This document shows, piece after piece, positions 35,801 to 46,865 of a DNA stretch of 64,000 nt (positions are counted from its first letter, which is position 1; each line of letters opens with the position of its first letter). The notes under the pieces are model-generated. The model ran no database searches. It worked only from the letters and a program-made list of their open reading frames with translations, and was not told where the DNA came from. This stretch comes from Fennellomyces sp. T-0311 (Eukaryota; Mucoromycota; Mucoromycetes; Mucorales; Lichtheimiaceae). The stretch lies in the NCBI GenBank assembly GCA_025266875.1, contig JALLLT010000031.1, forward strand, positions 434,001-498,000. Reading direction: 5' to 3'. The translations under genes and the position numbers were made by a program.

Positions 35801-36406
35801 TCAGCCTTGAATAACGCAGCTGAGCCGATATTTCATTCCAAGATACGAAAGATAGAAGCGTGCAGGAAAAACGCGTATGCTTTTCAATTGGGGAAAGTTG
35901 TTGTCTATCAACTCGTTAACGAACCCCTTCGATCCGCCAAACTGCCCGTTTCTTTTACCTTTAATATCTACATAAATACCTGCCACCGCCAACAGTATTA
36001 GCCAGCGCCATCACAACCCCTCCCCACCCCCACCCCTCCCTCTCTCTCCCCGTAAACAATTCACATTACCGCCCATCGTAAACGCTTGCTCAATCTTAAA
36101 GTGGTTCTCGCTCTGGAACGGCACCCACTGATTGTCCCGGAAAAATAGCCAAGTGACCTCCTGTGGATAGTCCGTCATCGGTGGCTCAGACGATGACGCT
36201 GCTTCGCTATCCACTTTGATATCATTGCCTCGTGGAGGAGTGTCGAACGATTGCCGCCGCATTCCGCTCATCGCTATTATCGACGACGGCGTTGAACTGT
36301 GTGCCAACGGTGTCGGTGGTGACCGTCCACCAGCCTCGTGTAACTGTGGTGAGCAGTTGTAATGGCGGGTATTAACTACGGGTGTTATTGGAGGAGGTGG
36401 ATGCAT
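35801..36406 (-). CDS. WWE/DDHD-N-like small protein
   Basis: Two exons (36070-36406 and 35801-35979) give 171 residues. The first part is Pro/His/Ser-rich and disordered; from about residue 90 it reads EVTWLFFRDNQWVPFQSENH then FKIEQAFTMGG, IYVDIKG, LKSIRVFP and YLSYLGMKYRLS, a pattern like the WWE module at the N-terminus of DDHD phospholipase A1 proteins (W..F....W.PF...IE.A). No lipase or DDHD part follows; the protein stops 30 residues after. It may be a stand-alone adaptor. A CA-rich pyrimidine tract ending in CAG lies just before the chosen ATG, so an upstream exon is possible. The 5' splice site is placed at GGTAATG since the next GT gives a stop. Confidence 0.65.
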
Positions 36407-36626
36407 GTGCTGCAATGTGTGAAAAAAAAAACGAGGGAAAAGAAATGAAGGAGAAAAGAGGCAAGCAGAGGCGGGGTTGATGATGCTTGTGCGCGTCGCC
36501 TTTTGAAGTTAAACTTTCCGTTTCGCCCAGGTTACCTGGAAATTGACAGGTTCAACCTTGTTGACAATTCGTTGCTTGTTTGTTGTTTATTTCAGTCCAT
36601 CTGTTTCGTTACCTTCGTCAAGTATC

Positions 36627-36785
36627 ATGGCGATCAACCAGCTAAGCCGAGCCATTCTGGCGCCGCTTGCACCATACGTATTGATCTTTTTTGTCATGCT
36701 ACACTGGCTCCTGATCGGCTGCCGTAGCAATGTAGACTTCTGCCCTATCTCTAACAGCTACTTGGCCAACGTGACATGGGCCTGA
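36627..36785 (+). CDS. Possible 52-residue membrane protein
   Basis: An ATG at 36,627 opens MAINQLSRAILAPLAPYVLI and a single hydrophobic helix (VLIFFVMLHWLLIGC) followed by two Cys and Asn-rich tail ending in a TGA. It is divergent from the WWE-like gene. The short length and lack of a known family leave it doubtful; it could be the first exon of a SUR7-like multi-pass protein whose later exons I could not find. An open frame in 36,820-37,044 could be joined to it only by an implausibly short intron (34 nt). Confidence 0.25.
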   Translation: MAINQLSRAILAPLAPYVLIFFVMLHWLLIGCRSNVDFCPISNSYLANVTWA

Positions 36786-37393
36786 ACATCGCTGCCTTCG
36801 ATAGTGTAAGGCACTTATTTTGGAACAGGGCCACAATACGTTGATCCTGCTGCATCGTCGATCCGTTTTGTGTGATTGTTCCACATGCCATATTGTTGAT
36901 AAACAAACAGAAAGCGCCCTCGGCATCATGGAAACGGCTATTTCGTTTGCAAGCATGTTTGCGGCTCTTATCCGACAAGTTGTAGAGGAGGTGTACTCAG
37001 TCACTCGTGCAAATAAATCAATATACCCTAGCAGCGTCATCTAGTTGAAAGGTGTTCAGCATTACAATCAACTATTTATTCACAGATACCTGTAAGTGCC
37101 GCATTGAATCCAGCGTAAAGGGGCCTCATCCACTATTAAAATTATCCTTCATCGACCTTGCTCTGCTGGCAAATTGCAAACGCACATCAAACTTTGCCAA
37201 TACATTCGCACAAGCGAGGAATGCATCTCAGCTAACAGTTTGCTGTACCATGTCGACTTTTGGATCTGCATGAAACGTTTTCAGGGAGCAAACCTGACCA
37301 GAAACTCTTCTTTTCACTTTGCTCGATATACTGTATTGAAGTTCTGGAACTTGAAACAGCGACAGGATCTAATCGGAAAGACCGTGCCATGTG
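36786..37393. other. Intergenic region, no supported gene
   Basis: Short frames on both strands without family likeness. It forms the left boundary of the transposon-rich half of the window. Confidence 0.35.
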
Positions 37394-38774
37394 TAGGGCT
37401 CTAAATACAGGCGGGCAGGCCCGTGGACCGCCCGTTTTGGCCTGGAATTTTCGGGCATCGGGCCAGGAAAGCTGTATGTAGGTGGGTGCCCGAACGGGCA
37501 CGGTCCTATATAGCGGCCCACCCGTCGGGCCACTGGCCCGACCGAGTGCCCGAATGTGAAGCATATATATATATTCTTTATGAAACGTCCATCTAAATGA
37601 GGCCCTTGTTATATATGTAATTTGATTCTATCAAAACCGAGTATTGCAGATAAAGATTAATCAACTAAGTATACATCTTTAATATGGAAAGATTTGTCAA
37701 AATGTTGAGCAGTTTCTACAATTATCCGGTTACACAATGATTGGTGTTGATGGGCCAAGTTGCGACAATGAAAGGATGCTACGTCAATTAGCACTATTCA
37801 AACTGCCTGCAGCATGCTAATCCGCAAATGTCTTAGAACTTGGATAGGATCGGCACTAGCGTGAAAGCGCTATGTGTTCAAGCAAAGATAATTTCCAGCT
37901 GGCCTTGTGTAAGCAGAAGTAAAACGCGAAGATAAAGTGGGTCAGTATAATGATAGCTTTATTACACGAAAAAAAGGATAACAATAGTGATTGAAAAGTG
38001 CCTCGACCGTACAGACACTTTATTACCGAAAAAAACCAACCTTTAGCTTACTAAATGCGGTGCTTCGTGGAAAACCATCGGATAAAGAAAAAAGAGCTAC
38101 GACAAGCATCTTTCATCTTGAGTAGTGCGCTTGAAAAAGTGTACCTATTTGAAAAACAATAAGGGTGGCTGTGTATGCACCATTACAATATGTATGCAGT
38201 CACCCTTTTTTGATTGGGATGCACAATGTCGAAATGGAATGGAGTGCCGGTAAAACAAAGCTGAGTCATATGGTAAATGTGGTCGAGTAGTACTGTATGT
38301 GGTGATTAAAAATTCGTTCTGAAGCAATATGGTCGACCTGAATTCCATTTGACAGGCATCGAGAGAAAAAACGTTGCTGAAAAAATGCAAAGCAGGATGC
38401 ATTCTTACGCCATTTGCGATGTCGAATTGCTGGTTTGTTTCACTGTGTCGCTTTGGCTTTTTGTACTTCTTGGTCTTCCTTTGTTGCTTGCAGAAGTTCT
38501 GCTGTTTCAAAAAAGTGTGTGCAAGATAGCGATTACATGATCCAATATAATAAAGACGACTTTTGCCCAAACATTGTATACGATAACACAAGGCAGAACC
38601 CCATTTCACTTCTACATTAGTCATTGCTGCATTAAGATCGTTTACATTGTAGATTTCATCGGGCAGGCCACTTTAATTTGGGCTCTTGTAATTTTGGGTT
38701 CAGGCAAAAGACATGGCCCGTTTCGTTGGGCTCGATGGGCCACGGGCCACAGGTGTGGCCCGTTTAGAGCCCTA
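37394..38774. mobile_element. hAT-like non-autonomous element
   Basis: The left end reads TAGGGCTCTAAA at 37,394 and the right end, in reverse complement from 38,774, reads the same TAGGGCTCTAAA and continues ACGGGCC. Both ends carry GC-rich GGCCCG clusters in inverted pairs inside the element (37,410-37,555 and 38,715-38,765), in contrast to the AT-rich middle. TAGGG starts and ACCCTA-type ends are typical of hAT elements. Flanking 8-mers (GCCATGTG and CCCAATAC) do not match, so the target duplication has decayed or the ends come from different copies. No transposase frame of hAT type is present; the 159-codon frame at 38,145-38,624 has no coding likeness. Confidence 0.55.
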
Positions 38775-38847
38775 CCCAATACCTTGTCTTGAGTACTTCA
38801 TTGCCAAGCATTTCATAAAGTGACCATGAAAATTGGCGTTGCATATA

Positions 38848-40715
38848 AAGACCGGCCAGAAAAAATGTATACAAAATTTTGGGTGCAAAAAGTGCTCATT
38901 AATAGAACTTCCTCGTGATGTCATTTTTTTACGTTAAGACTGCGATTTTCGTGTTCCTGACACGTCTCGCTTTCGTTTGACCTACATTTCATCGCATACA
39001 ATGACATCACCTGAATTAAAACGCACTCAAGCGCGCATTACAAAAAACAAATGGACTTCATTTATTATCGCTCATCGATACATAAGTGAGCACAGAAGAC
39101 TCGGAAACTTCAATATCGACGACTCCCTGCGCAAGGTGTTGCAGGACCTCTTTGGCATTGGGGACACAACGGCGGGACGAATCATTACCCTTTCTAATGA
39201 CCTGAATTTGCCAAATGAAAGTAAGGAGCTAGGTCGCCCAAGGAAGGTACTCTCGGATGAGTATGTCAATGAAATTCGAAATTTCACTGTGGAATGCACC
39301 AAGACCAGTCAGCCAGCCACAGCAGAACATATCCGCACGTACCTCGAGAACCAAGGATTTGATGTGCCATCTCTCTCAGTTATGAAAGAGGATTTGAAGC
39401 TTGCTGGGCTTCATTATGGGATAGGAAAACGGCAAAATATTCTTCATGACAGCGAAGCCATCGTCAATTACAGAAAGACATATCTGGAAAGACGCTTGAG
39501 CAATCTGAATCGTAATGAGCTGCCTATCCAACCGGAGGTGTTTCTTGATGAGCCGTACTGTCACTTAGACCATCACGCCAGACGGACATACTATGTCCCA
39601 GACACTGTCGTCAACCAAACTGGGCGTAAGCTGATGTTGGTAATGTTTGGTGCCTTTGCAGTTTATAAGGAGAACAATTGTCTCAGGGCTGAGCTAGTTG
39701 AAGAAAATACAATCATCTGGCCAGTCAAAGGCAAAGCCCATGTTCAAGAAGAAGAGAATGTCGGTATGAAGCGCAAGCATGGACGTCCCCCAACAAAAAA
39801 TACTGCACAAGCATTTGCCGATCTGCCACAATGTGTAAAGGATGCCAATATCGCTCCAGATTACCATGATTACCACGGTAACTTCAATGCAAGTTTGTTC
39901 GAAAAGCTCTTTGAAGGACTTTGTTAAAAACTTAGCGAACGGTTCCCTTCTGGATGCATCATCCATATGGATGGTGCGAAGTATCATTTCCGCAAAGTTG
40001 ACCCACTTCCCAACAGCAACGCTCGTGTCCAGGATATCCGCGACTGGTTTTCACAAAGCCAATACACAGTGCCTCCTTCGCTAAAGCCTGGAAAACTTCC
40101 TTCCAAGTGGGTCCTTCTTGAACGCCTCAAGGAAATACGAAGTGAGCACCCTGTTGCCTATGCTGTGCATGAGATTGCCAGCAAATATGGTCATACAGTT
40201 ATGAAAACGCCTCCGTATCATTGTGAACTGCAGCCGATTGAAGGCCTGTGGGGCATTGTCAAACAGCAGATTGCATACAACCCAGAGCCAGCAAATACTA
40301 CTGAGGTTCAATTTGCACATCGACTGTACTGCCTGTTTGCTGCAGTGCATTCGAATGACCTTTTATCTTTGTGGAGAAAGACGGTCATTCAATGCAAATA
40401 TTATCATGATGAGCATCAGCGAAACGCTGTCCATTCTGTGGCAGTTGTTGAAGAAGATGGTAGCTCTCTTGAAACTGAAAATTAATGCAAGAAGGTTGGT
40501 ACTCAATCTCCGAAAAATTTCTTGAAAAAAAAACTGATCAATTTTATTTTACTAGCCACCAAACATGCATAACAGGACAAATAGTATTAAAAACCAAATG
40601 ATAAAATCATCTTACTGCGTGGCTATCAAATCTTTTTTGTTTCATGTAAAATGGCTGTGATTCCATGAAGATATAAGCAATCAAACTTTGTATACATTTT
40701 TTTCCGGCTGGACGT
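38848..40715 (+). mobile_element. IS630/Tc1-like DNA transposon, 1,868 bp, TA flanked
   Basis: Imperfect terminal inverted repeats share the core GAAAAAATGTATACAAA-like sequence (left about 38,859-38,876; right, inverted, about 40,687-40,704) and extend out to AAGACCGGCC on the left and ACGTCCAGCC on the right. Each lies next to TA (38,846-38,847 and 40,716-40,717), the duplication made by IS630/Tc1/mariner enzymes. Inside is one transposase frame broken by a single stop. A truncated relative lies at 55,347-56,095. Confidence 0.8.
39001..40485 (+). pseudogene. IS630/Tc1-like transposase with one in-frame stop
   Basis: A single 495-codon frame starting MTSPELKRTQARITKNKWTS is interrupted only by TAA at 39,925-39,927 (codon 309); the frame continues unchanged after it. 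The N-terminal half looks like a helix-turn-helix region (GIGDTTAGRII). The DDE core is present: first Asp in QPEVFLDEPYCHL, second in IIHMDGAKYHFRK, and Glu in PPYHCELQPIEGLWGIVK. The stop falls just before the second Asp, so a truncated protein would be inactive, while suppression or a sequencing error would give a full enzyme. CAA to TAA by one transition would explain it. Annotated as pseudogene for that reason. Confidence 0.8.
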
Positions 40716-40800
40716 TATCCACTTTTTGGATGATCCATGGTTCTTTTGATCATAATGCCCTCAAAAGGGTTGGGTACAGATGAATCGGGACGTAAGTACA

Positions 40801-41058
40801 TCATCGGTTGGCATCTATGGCAACAGTTTGGCTCGATTCCACTTGGTGTTTGAGATCTTCAACCTGCTCTGTCAAATTTTTTACATCAGCTCTCAGTTCG
40901 GATACTGCACTTTTTACTTCTTCTATACCTTTAGAGAAGATAGTCTTTAGCTCGTTGATTGATCCATAGACAATGTTCAGCATTTGAACGAAAGTCTGCT
41001 CTGATAACCAAGTCATAGTCACTGGAACTTGATTGAAAAAAGAAGTCGCGCATTCCAT
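40801..41058 (-). CDS. Possible short coiled-coil protein
   Basis: An 85-codon frame from an ATG at 41,058 has a heptad-like Leu/Val/Ile pattern (INELKTIFSKGIEEVKSAVS, then LRADVKNLTEQVEDLKHQV). The composition resembles the coiled-coil start of the gene at 41,509 on the other strand, which suggests related accessory genes of a mobile element. No domain recognised, no promoter evidence. Confidence 0.3.
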   Translation of the reverse strand: MECATSFFNQVPVTMTWLSEQTFVQMLNIVYGSINELKTIFSKGIEEVKSAVSELRADVKNLTEQVEDLKHQVESSQTVAIDANR

Positions 41059-41508
41059 CAAAAATTCTGCGCATTAGTGTTAACCCACCAATGGATTGCA
41101 ACTTGAACTATATACGGTAACCCATTGATATCATATGTTTTAAGGCTACGACTATATTGAAAATTGTTCAATATAAAAGTGATACATATGCTTTTGATCC
41201 CCATAATTGCATATTTGATGTTGAAATTTTCTATATTTCAATATATTTCTCATATTTTTTTTCTAAGGTGCAATGCAGCCTTTTTTTACAACAACTACCA
41301 CGATATTATAATCTGGACTGCTACAGCATTTTTGACAACTACCACTCAATTGTGATCTGGACTGCAACAGCATTTTTGACAACAACATCAACCAGTATAT
41401 TATAATCTGGGCTGCTACAGCACTTTTTACCATAGCAACAGATATTTCTATATAACAGGACCATGCATCCATCGGTATTTTTACATCGAAGTTCACTAAT
41501 TCATCGCT

Positions 41509-42746
41509 ATGCCACCAAAGAGAAGCAACGCAAATCCGAATATCATTCAAGATGTCGCAGAACTGCAAAAGCAAGTGAAGTCTCTAAACGAGGATGTGCA
41601 TTTGATATACAACATATGTACCTGCGTCGAGAAGGAGGTGGAAGAGATAAAAAAACTGCAGCAGTAGCAACACATTGAAATTAAGTCAATGTTGAATGAA
41701 CTCTTCAGCAACATCCCATCAACGTCGGCCACACAACCCATTTCGAACAACCCTTCTGATGAAGCTCGCGATAGCAGCAAGAAAAAGAAGAAGATCATGC
41801 CGGCACCTTGCCTATACAAGATGGTCGAGGGTGAATGCAGGTCTTTTCAGCTGCGAATTGTCAAGGAACATATTTTAGAATATGTTATCAAGCCAGCATT
41901 TGACGATGATTTTACCGATGAAGACGCCGAAGCAACATATCGAACAATGCGCCGCGAGCGCGCCATTGCCCTGGACATACTCGAACAGGATGTCAGGGAA
42001 GCAATGGTTGCCAAGACGGCAGAAGACGATCAATACCGTTATATCTACGGCGAAGAAGCTATAGATGATACCATGATCGATTTGACAGGTATGACTTCGA
42101 GTTCACTTGCGCCAGCCCAAAAAAAGATTGCTATCTCCCAATTTGAGGATGCAGTATTCGATGAAACAGATGTCAATCTTTCGCGGTGTGAGAACCATAG
42201 GGCATCAGAGCATATGTTCGCGGAGGCGTGGCGCAATCGGATCAAGCCAGGGCAGAAGAAGCCAAGCACGACCGAGAAGCCTGGTGCCATGAGTCTGCCC
42301 CCTCAAAAGCGCGCACGTTCTGTGGAGAAGCAGTTGGACTCTGAACCGGCGTCCTATCCAGAGGAGGAGGAGGAGGAGGATGAGTACAAATATGAGTATG
42401 AGTATGAAGAGGATGGTCGCGAGCAAGACAATGAGCGTGTTTGCGAATTAATTGATGAAGATTGGTTTTTTGCCGATGATTATGAAATTGGTGAATCGTA
42501 CCCACAGTATGTACATGTATGGATGTTACCAAAGCCGCCGATCTAACTTCTTTTTATTCGTTAATAGAAGCCCTTCTTCCAATTCACTTTCAAAAGTAGA
42601 CAAAGGCAAAAGACCGCAAAACGTACGAAGCAGGTAAGTAACCTTCAAATTGGATCGTGCCTGACTTAGCTTATGCTCATTATGATAGATCGACTACACA
42701 TAATGACAAACCAAACAAGTTTCCAAAAATTCATGTAATCATGTGA
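41509..42746 (+). pseudogene. Coiled-coil/acidic protein gene with one stop, 3' end running into MULE1
   Basis: Exons at 41509-42506, 42568-42633 and 42689-42746 can be joined. The N-terminus (MPPKRSNANPNIIQDVAELQ) is a coiled coil, interrupted by TAG at 41,665-41,667 inside a CAG-CAG-TAG-CAA run, so the stop probably was CAG. After it come a Lys-rich cluster (SSKKKKKIM), an Asp/Glu-rich helical part (FDDDFTDEDAEATYRTMRRE) and a long acidic tail with Glu/Tyr repeats (EEEEEDEYKYEYEYEEDGRE). The last exon has 14 codons inside the terminal repeat of MULE1 (starting 42,706), so the original C-terminus was probably removed by that insertion. Family unknown; possibly an accessory gene of an older transposon. 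An ATG at 41,689 after the stop could still start a 5'-shortened product. Confidence 0.5.
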
Positions 42747-45700
42747 CCTAAATTTCAAACCCTAGAGGGTAAAAGCACGACATTTTGCTTTTGTAAGCCA
42801 CTTTTATTAGTGTACCTTGTCCCATGGAAGAAATCGACGTACAATACTGCTCAGGATGCAGAAAATATCGCTCGATTTCCGATTTTACAGGTAGAAAGTG
42901 TCTTTTAAAGACGTGTATTACGTGTCGCTGCAGACAAAGCAACGTAGGACGCCCTATTTCTGTCAGGAACTTCTCTTTCGGTGAAGTTCTCGAGTAGATT
43001 CCCTCACGTGCAGCCGTAGTCGCAGGCTGCTGGCGGCAGTGGTACATCGTAATGCATTGCATTAGAGCATGATTCTCAATAGATATTTTAGGTGAAGTTG
43101 CCGACATTTGCTATTCTTTCGAAGGTGACGTGGTACTTGACGCGCAACTAAGCCAGTTTACCGATGACCACGCACTCGTCTACTATTTGAAGTCTCGAAT
43201 TGAAGGATGCAACGGTTATGAGTACTATCTCAAGACACTGACGGATCCGGAGTTGAAACACTCGATTTCCTTCGAATGTGTCTGCTGTCAGGATATTGGT
43301 GTTCAGCGGCAAGCACCAGGTGAAGATCAGGTTCGGCTCCATTCTCGGATGCCGACTTATGTTTGCGAAGGGGAGATATCCGGGTTTATTGATCGACGTA
43401 ATGGATTTATTCATTTAAAAATCGATCACTCAATTGGCCACCCCACCTCGAAACCACCAAGTACTCGCGTCCCGATGCCACTTGCTGTCCCGGAGTTCAT
43501 TGAGCAGAATGCTTTTGAGGCAACTGCTACGGCGTTATATCGTCGTATGGTCGAACAGTTTCCACGAGAAAGAGGCACTGTGACCCAAGCACAGGTATAG
43601 TTGATTATTTTGATTGTGACATTGATACGATGACAGTGAAATAGGTGCATGCAACATGGGCACGAACCACCCATGCTCGGTATAGGCTCCACGACAACCA
43701 GATCGCCCCAGCCGTCATGCATATCGAACGTGCATCTTCACTCGGTATCAGAAAGGTATGTGTAATAAAACCGTATGTGCATAACCGTAGCTCTTCATGC
43801 AGTGATCACTATGTGACATTAGCGGCAGATGCAATTCATATACATTTATATTTACAATAAATAAATAAAACAGATATTTCACAGAACCAATTTTACTGAT
43901 AGGTACACTGGAGTCGGCTTTGTGACTGAGCTGTTCGATATTGCATGTGCTCATGCCTTGGTGCAAGAGTTTCACATCGATTCCATCTACAAAACAAACC
44001 GGCTTGGCTTTGAGCTGTTTGGTATTGTCGCCAGTATTAATGGCTGTGGTTTCCCTATTGCATATTTGCTTTTAGGCGTGGACGAGCGAAATGTGCGACA
44101 GAATAGGCAGATGTCTTCCAGAATGGAGTACACAAAGTATTTCCTCTGCAATCTGGCTCGTGAAGGCTTCATGCCAACGTACATGTTCACCGACAAAAAT
44201 GCTGGACAGCTTAGAGCAATTGAAGACGTATTTGGTCGTAGTGTAGTGCGTCTATGTCTATGGCATATCATGCATTACATTGACTTGCGTTTGAATCAAC
44301 CGAAGATTCAAGATCCATAGTATGATCCCCGTTTGGTACGCGAGGAATTCCCATTCGTGTCGCGACGTTTCCTTCCAGATGATGATCGTGATGGATATCT
44401 TTGCCCTCAAAAATTCCTTCACGATCAAATCGCAAATCTGATGCATACGCATTATAATATGCATCCAGACATCCCACTTCCTGGTCGTATGTTACACTTA
44501 TATTTATGTATGCATAACCAGTTAATGTTGTTTTCTTAGTTGGATATCTATCACCTGACGAAATCCACCAGCTTGCCGCAAAGGAGATGTATGAATACTG
44601 CAAGGATAATCACCTTCCCGATGTGTGGGCATACATGTTTTATAGATGGTATACGGAAGACATGTGGCAGAAATGGGCCAGAAGCACCCGCCCAGGTATC
44701 CCAAGGGCTAAAACAACCATGATGATTGAGGCCCAATGGAAGGTTCTAAAACGGGATTTTCTTCTGAATTATCCCCATCCCAGGCTTGATATGTTGGTTT
44801 GGATAATTATCCATCAACGGCTTCCTCTCTGTATGGCTAAGTTTGAGCTCAAGATCATTAATCGGCGCGAGCCTTTGGATTGGGAAGGCCAGTTCCTTTC
44901 CGAATGGGGGGCACTTAAGGAAAAGCATATTGTCGATGGAGAACATCCTGAAGCAGATCGCCTCTACCTGCCGTCGTTGGAAAAGTGGACGTGTGGTTGT
45001 CTGTATTTCGCCAAAAACAAGTTCATGCTTTGTAAGCATCTTGTTAAACGAGGTAACGATAGAAGGGGATCGTCACTTCCTTTTGCTGCACGCGACTTTT
45101 TCATATGCCGTCAAAATGTGGTTCCTTATGTGCAACTCATTGTAGGTTCTTGTAAAGGATCGATACACAGACCTTAGTTTCTAATGATAGCATAATTTCT
45201 AGGATGGAATCTCTCCATACACACTGATCGTGTATCCTCCACAACGACCTCAGCTAGAAAACCAATCTACTGATATGTCTACCGAGAATCCAATAGTCGT
45301 AGACGCTACTGATGCTTTTAATGAGGGTAATGTAGTAGTGCATGGATGAGTATATAGGATAAATATACATGTAACTTATATATACATATATATAATTACG
45401 CTTTATAGACGCTGCTACACCAGATGATCCCATTGGCAGCATTACTACTTACCACGAAGAGGAAGTGACAGCTGCGCCCTTGGTGATCGTTCTGGAAGAC
45501 AGTGACGAAGAGCATCACGAGATATCTGATGTAGGAGAGACCAGGGAAAGTGGTGACGTGTGGAACGAACTAGGCACGATGGAGGAGTGTATTCGTCAGC
45601 TCCATCAGCAACAGCAACAAATACGCCAACAGATACAACAAGAAGCTGATTGGTATCGGAGCCTACTACCAGCTGGGCAGATCAGAGCATTTAATGATGC

Positions 45701-46205
45701 TTTTGATAATAACAATATCGAAGGTTATATGGCCGCTGTTGGCACATACCGTCGTGCTCGTAGAAGACAAAGAACATGGAGCGATGACAACCTGTATACA
45801 TGCTATTACCTTTAAGATTTTTGTTTTTTTTTCTTTTTTTGTCTCGTATCAGATCTATATTGGCTTTACTCTTTCTTTTTCTATTTCATATTTTTTATCA
45901 CAACATAGACTTCTTTGAACCATCATATATATATTTAAGTTATACTTCCATTCTCGGCTAATTTATACAGATGCATACGGTATTACAAGCATTGCAAAAA
46001 GGTAAATTAACACTGTAAGTTATCTCGTATCCTTTCGAGGATGAAATAAACAACATACACCGTCATGATAGTATCTGCTAAAGAAAACTTTCAAATTCTA
46101 GTAACGAAAAAGCAGAATTTGAGAAAAATGTCATGTTTTACCTTGCGGGGTTTGAAATGTAGGTCACATGATTACGTGAATTTTTGGAAACTTGTAGGGT
46201 TCGTA
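42706..46205 (+). mobile_element. MULE1: Mutator-like element with long inverted ends
   Basis: The ends are inverted copies over about 75 bp, sharing CAAGTTTCCAAAAATTCA and further inside ATCATGTGACCTA (left about 42,715-42,785; right about 46,128-46,197). Their outer part matches the termini of MULE2 and MULE3. No 9-bp target duplication is clear (9-mers CACATAATG and AAATGATAG differ), so this copy looks older. It contains one seven-exon transposase gene with two premature stops. Confidence 0.75.
42824..45815 (+). pseudogene. MULE1 transposase gene, two premature stops
   Basis: Same exon plan as MULE2: 42824-43007, 43092-43594, 43645-43755, 43874-44483, 44540-45141, 45203-45326, 45409-45815 (847 codons). 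Stops TAG at 42,995-42,997 (end of exon 1) and TAG at 44,318-44,320 (exon 4, between the second Asp and the Glu) prevent a full product. N-terminal zinc ribbon-like pairs CSGC and CITC, DDE Asp in EFHIDSIYKTNR, Asp in MFTDKNAGQL, CLWH, Glu in MIEAQWKVLKRD, SWIM finger CGC...CKHLV, and the Gln-rich coiled-coil tail are all recognisable. The C-terminal acidic segment is shorter than in the other two copies. Likely an inactive relative. Confidence 0.8.
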
Positions 46206-46356
46206 AATGATAGATATATAGAAATAAAAAGGCTGCTCTTTCGCTGCGGGTTCCGTATGCATAGAATCATACTTGCGCGTATACATATTCAACATAAAAG
46301 CTTTTGAAAAATGAATGTGTCGTCGTTATATTTGAAACACGGAGGAATATAGACGA

Positions 46357-46480
46357 CCCACAAAGATAGTGATGACCACGAAGAATAGAGACCACAAAGA
46401 TAGTGATGACCACGAAGAATAGAGACCACAAAGATAGATCACGAAGGTAGATGACCACACAGGTAATAACCACGAAGAAT
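46357..46480. repeat. Tandem repeat, 34-bp unit with internal ~17-bp half-units
   Basis: CCAC(A/G)AAGA-type motifs start at about 46,358, 46,376, 46,392, 46,410, 46,426 and then, more diverged, to 46,470. Spacing alternates 18 and 16 bp, making a 34-bp period in which the first two units are near identical (GATAGTGATGACCACGAAGA). Confidence 0.75.
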
Positions 46481-46524
46481 ACGAGTAGATAGGTCCCTTT
46501 TATTCCAATAAACTATTCTGATAT

Positions 46525-46624
46525 TTATACTGTTTTCTAATACTAAAAATATATACAATGAAGCTGTGGTGCGCAGTAGTGACCATCGGTCTTGATGACG
46601 AAAGAAGTAAGCAGCTGCGCATTA
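46525..46624 (+). repeat. Dispersed ~95-bp repeat, copy A (copy B at 63,566-63,662)
   Basis: Shares TTATACTGTTTTCTAATACT and AAAAATATATACAATGA with the copy at 63,566, then a diverged part (GCTG, GTAGTGACCAT versus GTAGATACCAT, CTTGA, GCATTAC). Identity looks near 75-80 percent by eye. Each copy reads ATATATACA then ATG, like a TATA element with a start. Confidence 0.7.
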
Positions 46625-46865
46625 CATCAAGACATGTTGCTGCGCGCCGCAGTAGACGAAGTGTTATCGGCAATATGATTTACCGAACAATGTGCTACGA
46701 CAAATGTACCATTTATATAAATAGCAGAATACTTTCAAACCGATGGATCCATATGGTGTCCTCGATGTCGCTGTCATTCTTGATCACTATTGGTACAGGT
46801 TTTCATGGTATCCACAGGCATGGTGTTCTACGGTTCTGATGGTTTGGTTATGTTTTGTTTCTACC

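Larger units (their letters stand above)
46206..46856. other. Spacer between MULE1 and MULE2 with repeats
   Basis: AT-rich DNA with no gene. It holds a short tandem repeat (46,357-46,480) and one copy of a ~95-bp dispersed repeat (46,525-46,624), listed separately. GC-rich inverted pieces (GCAGCTGCGC, then GCTGCGCGCCGCAG) lie at about 46,610-46,655. Confidence 0.5.

Noticed and set aside
38145..38624. 159-codon minus-strand frame inside the hAT-like element
   Set aside because: Composition is random-like and it has no zinc-finger or RNase-H-like transposase motif.
42681..46215. ATGATAGAT on both sides of MULE1 as a target duplication
   Set aside because: It would require 24 and 13 nt of unmatched sequence outside the conserved TAC of the ends, unlike MULE2 and MULE3; probably chance.
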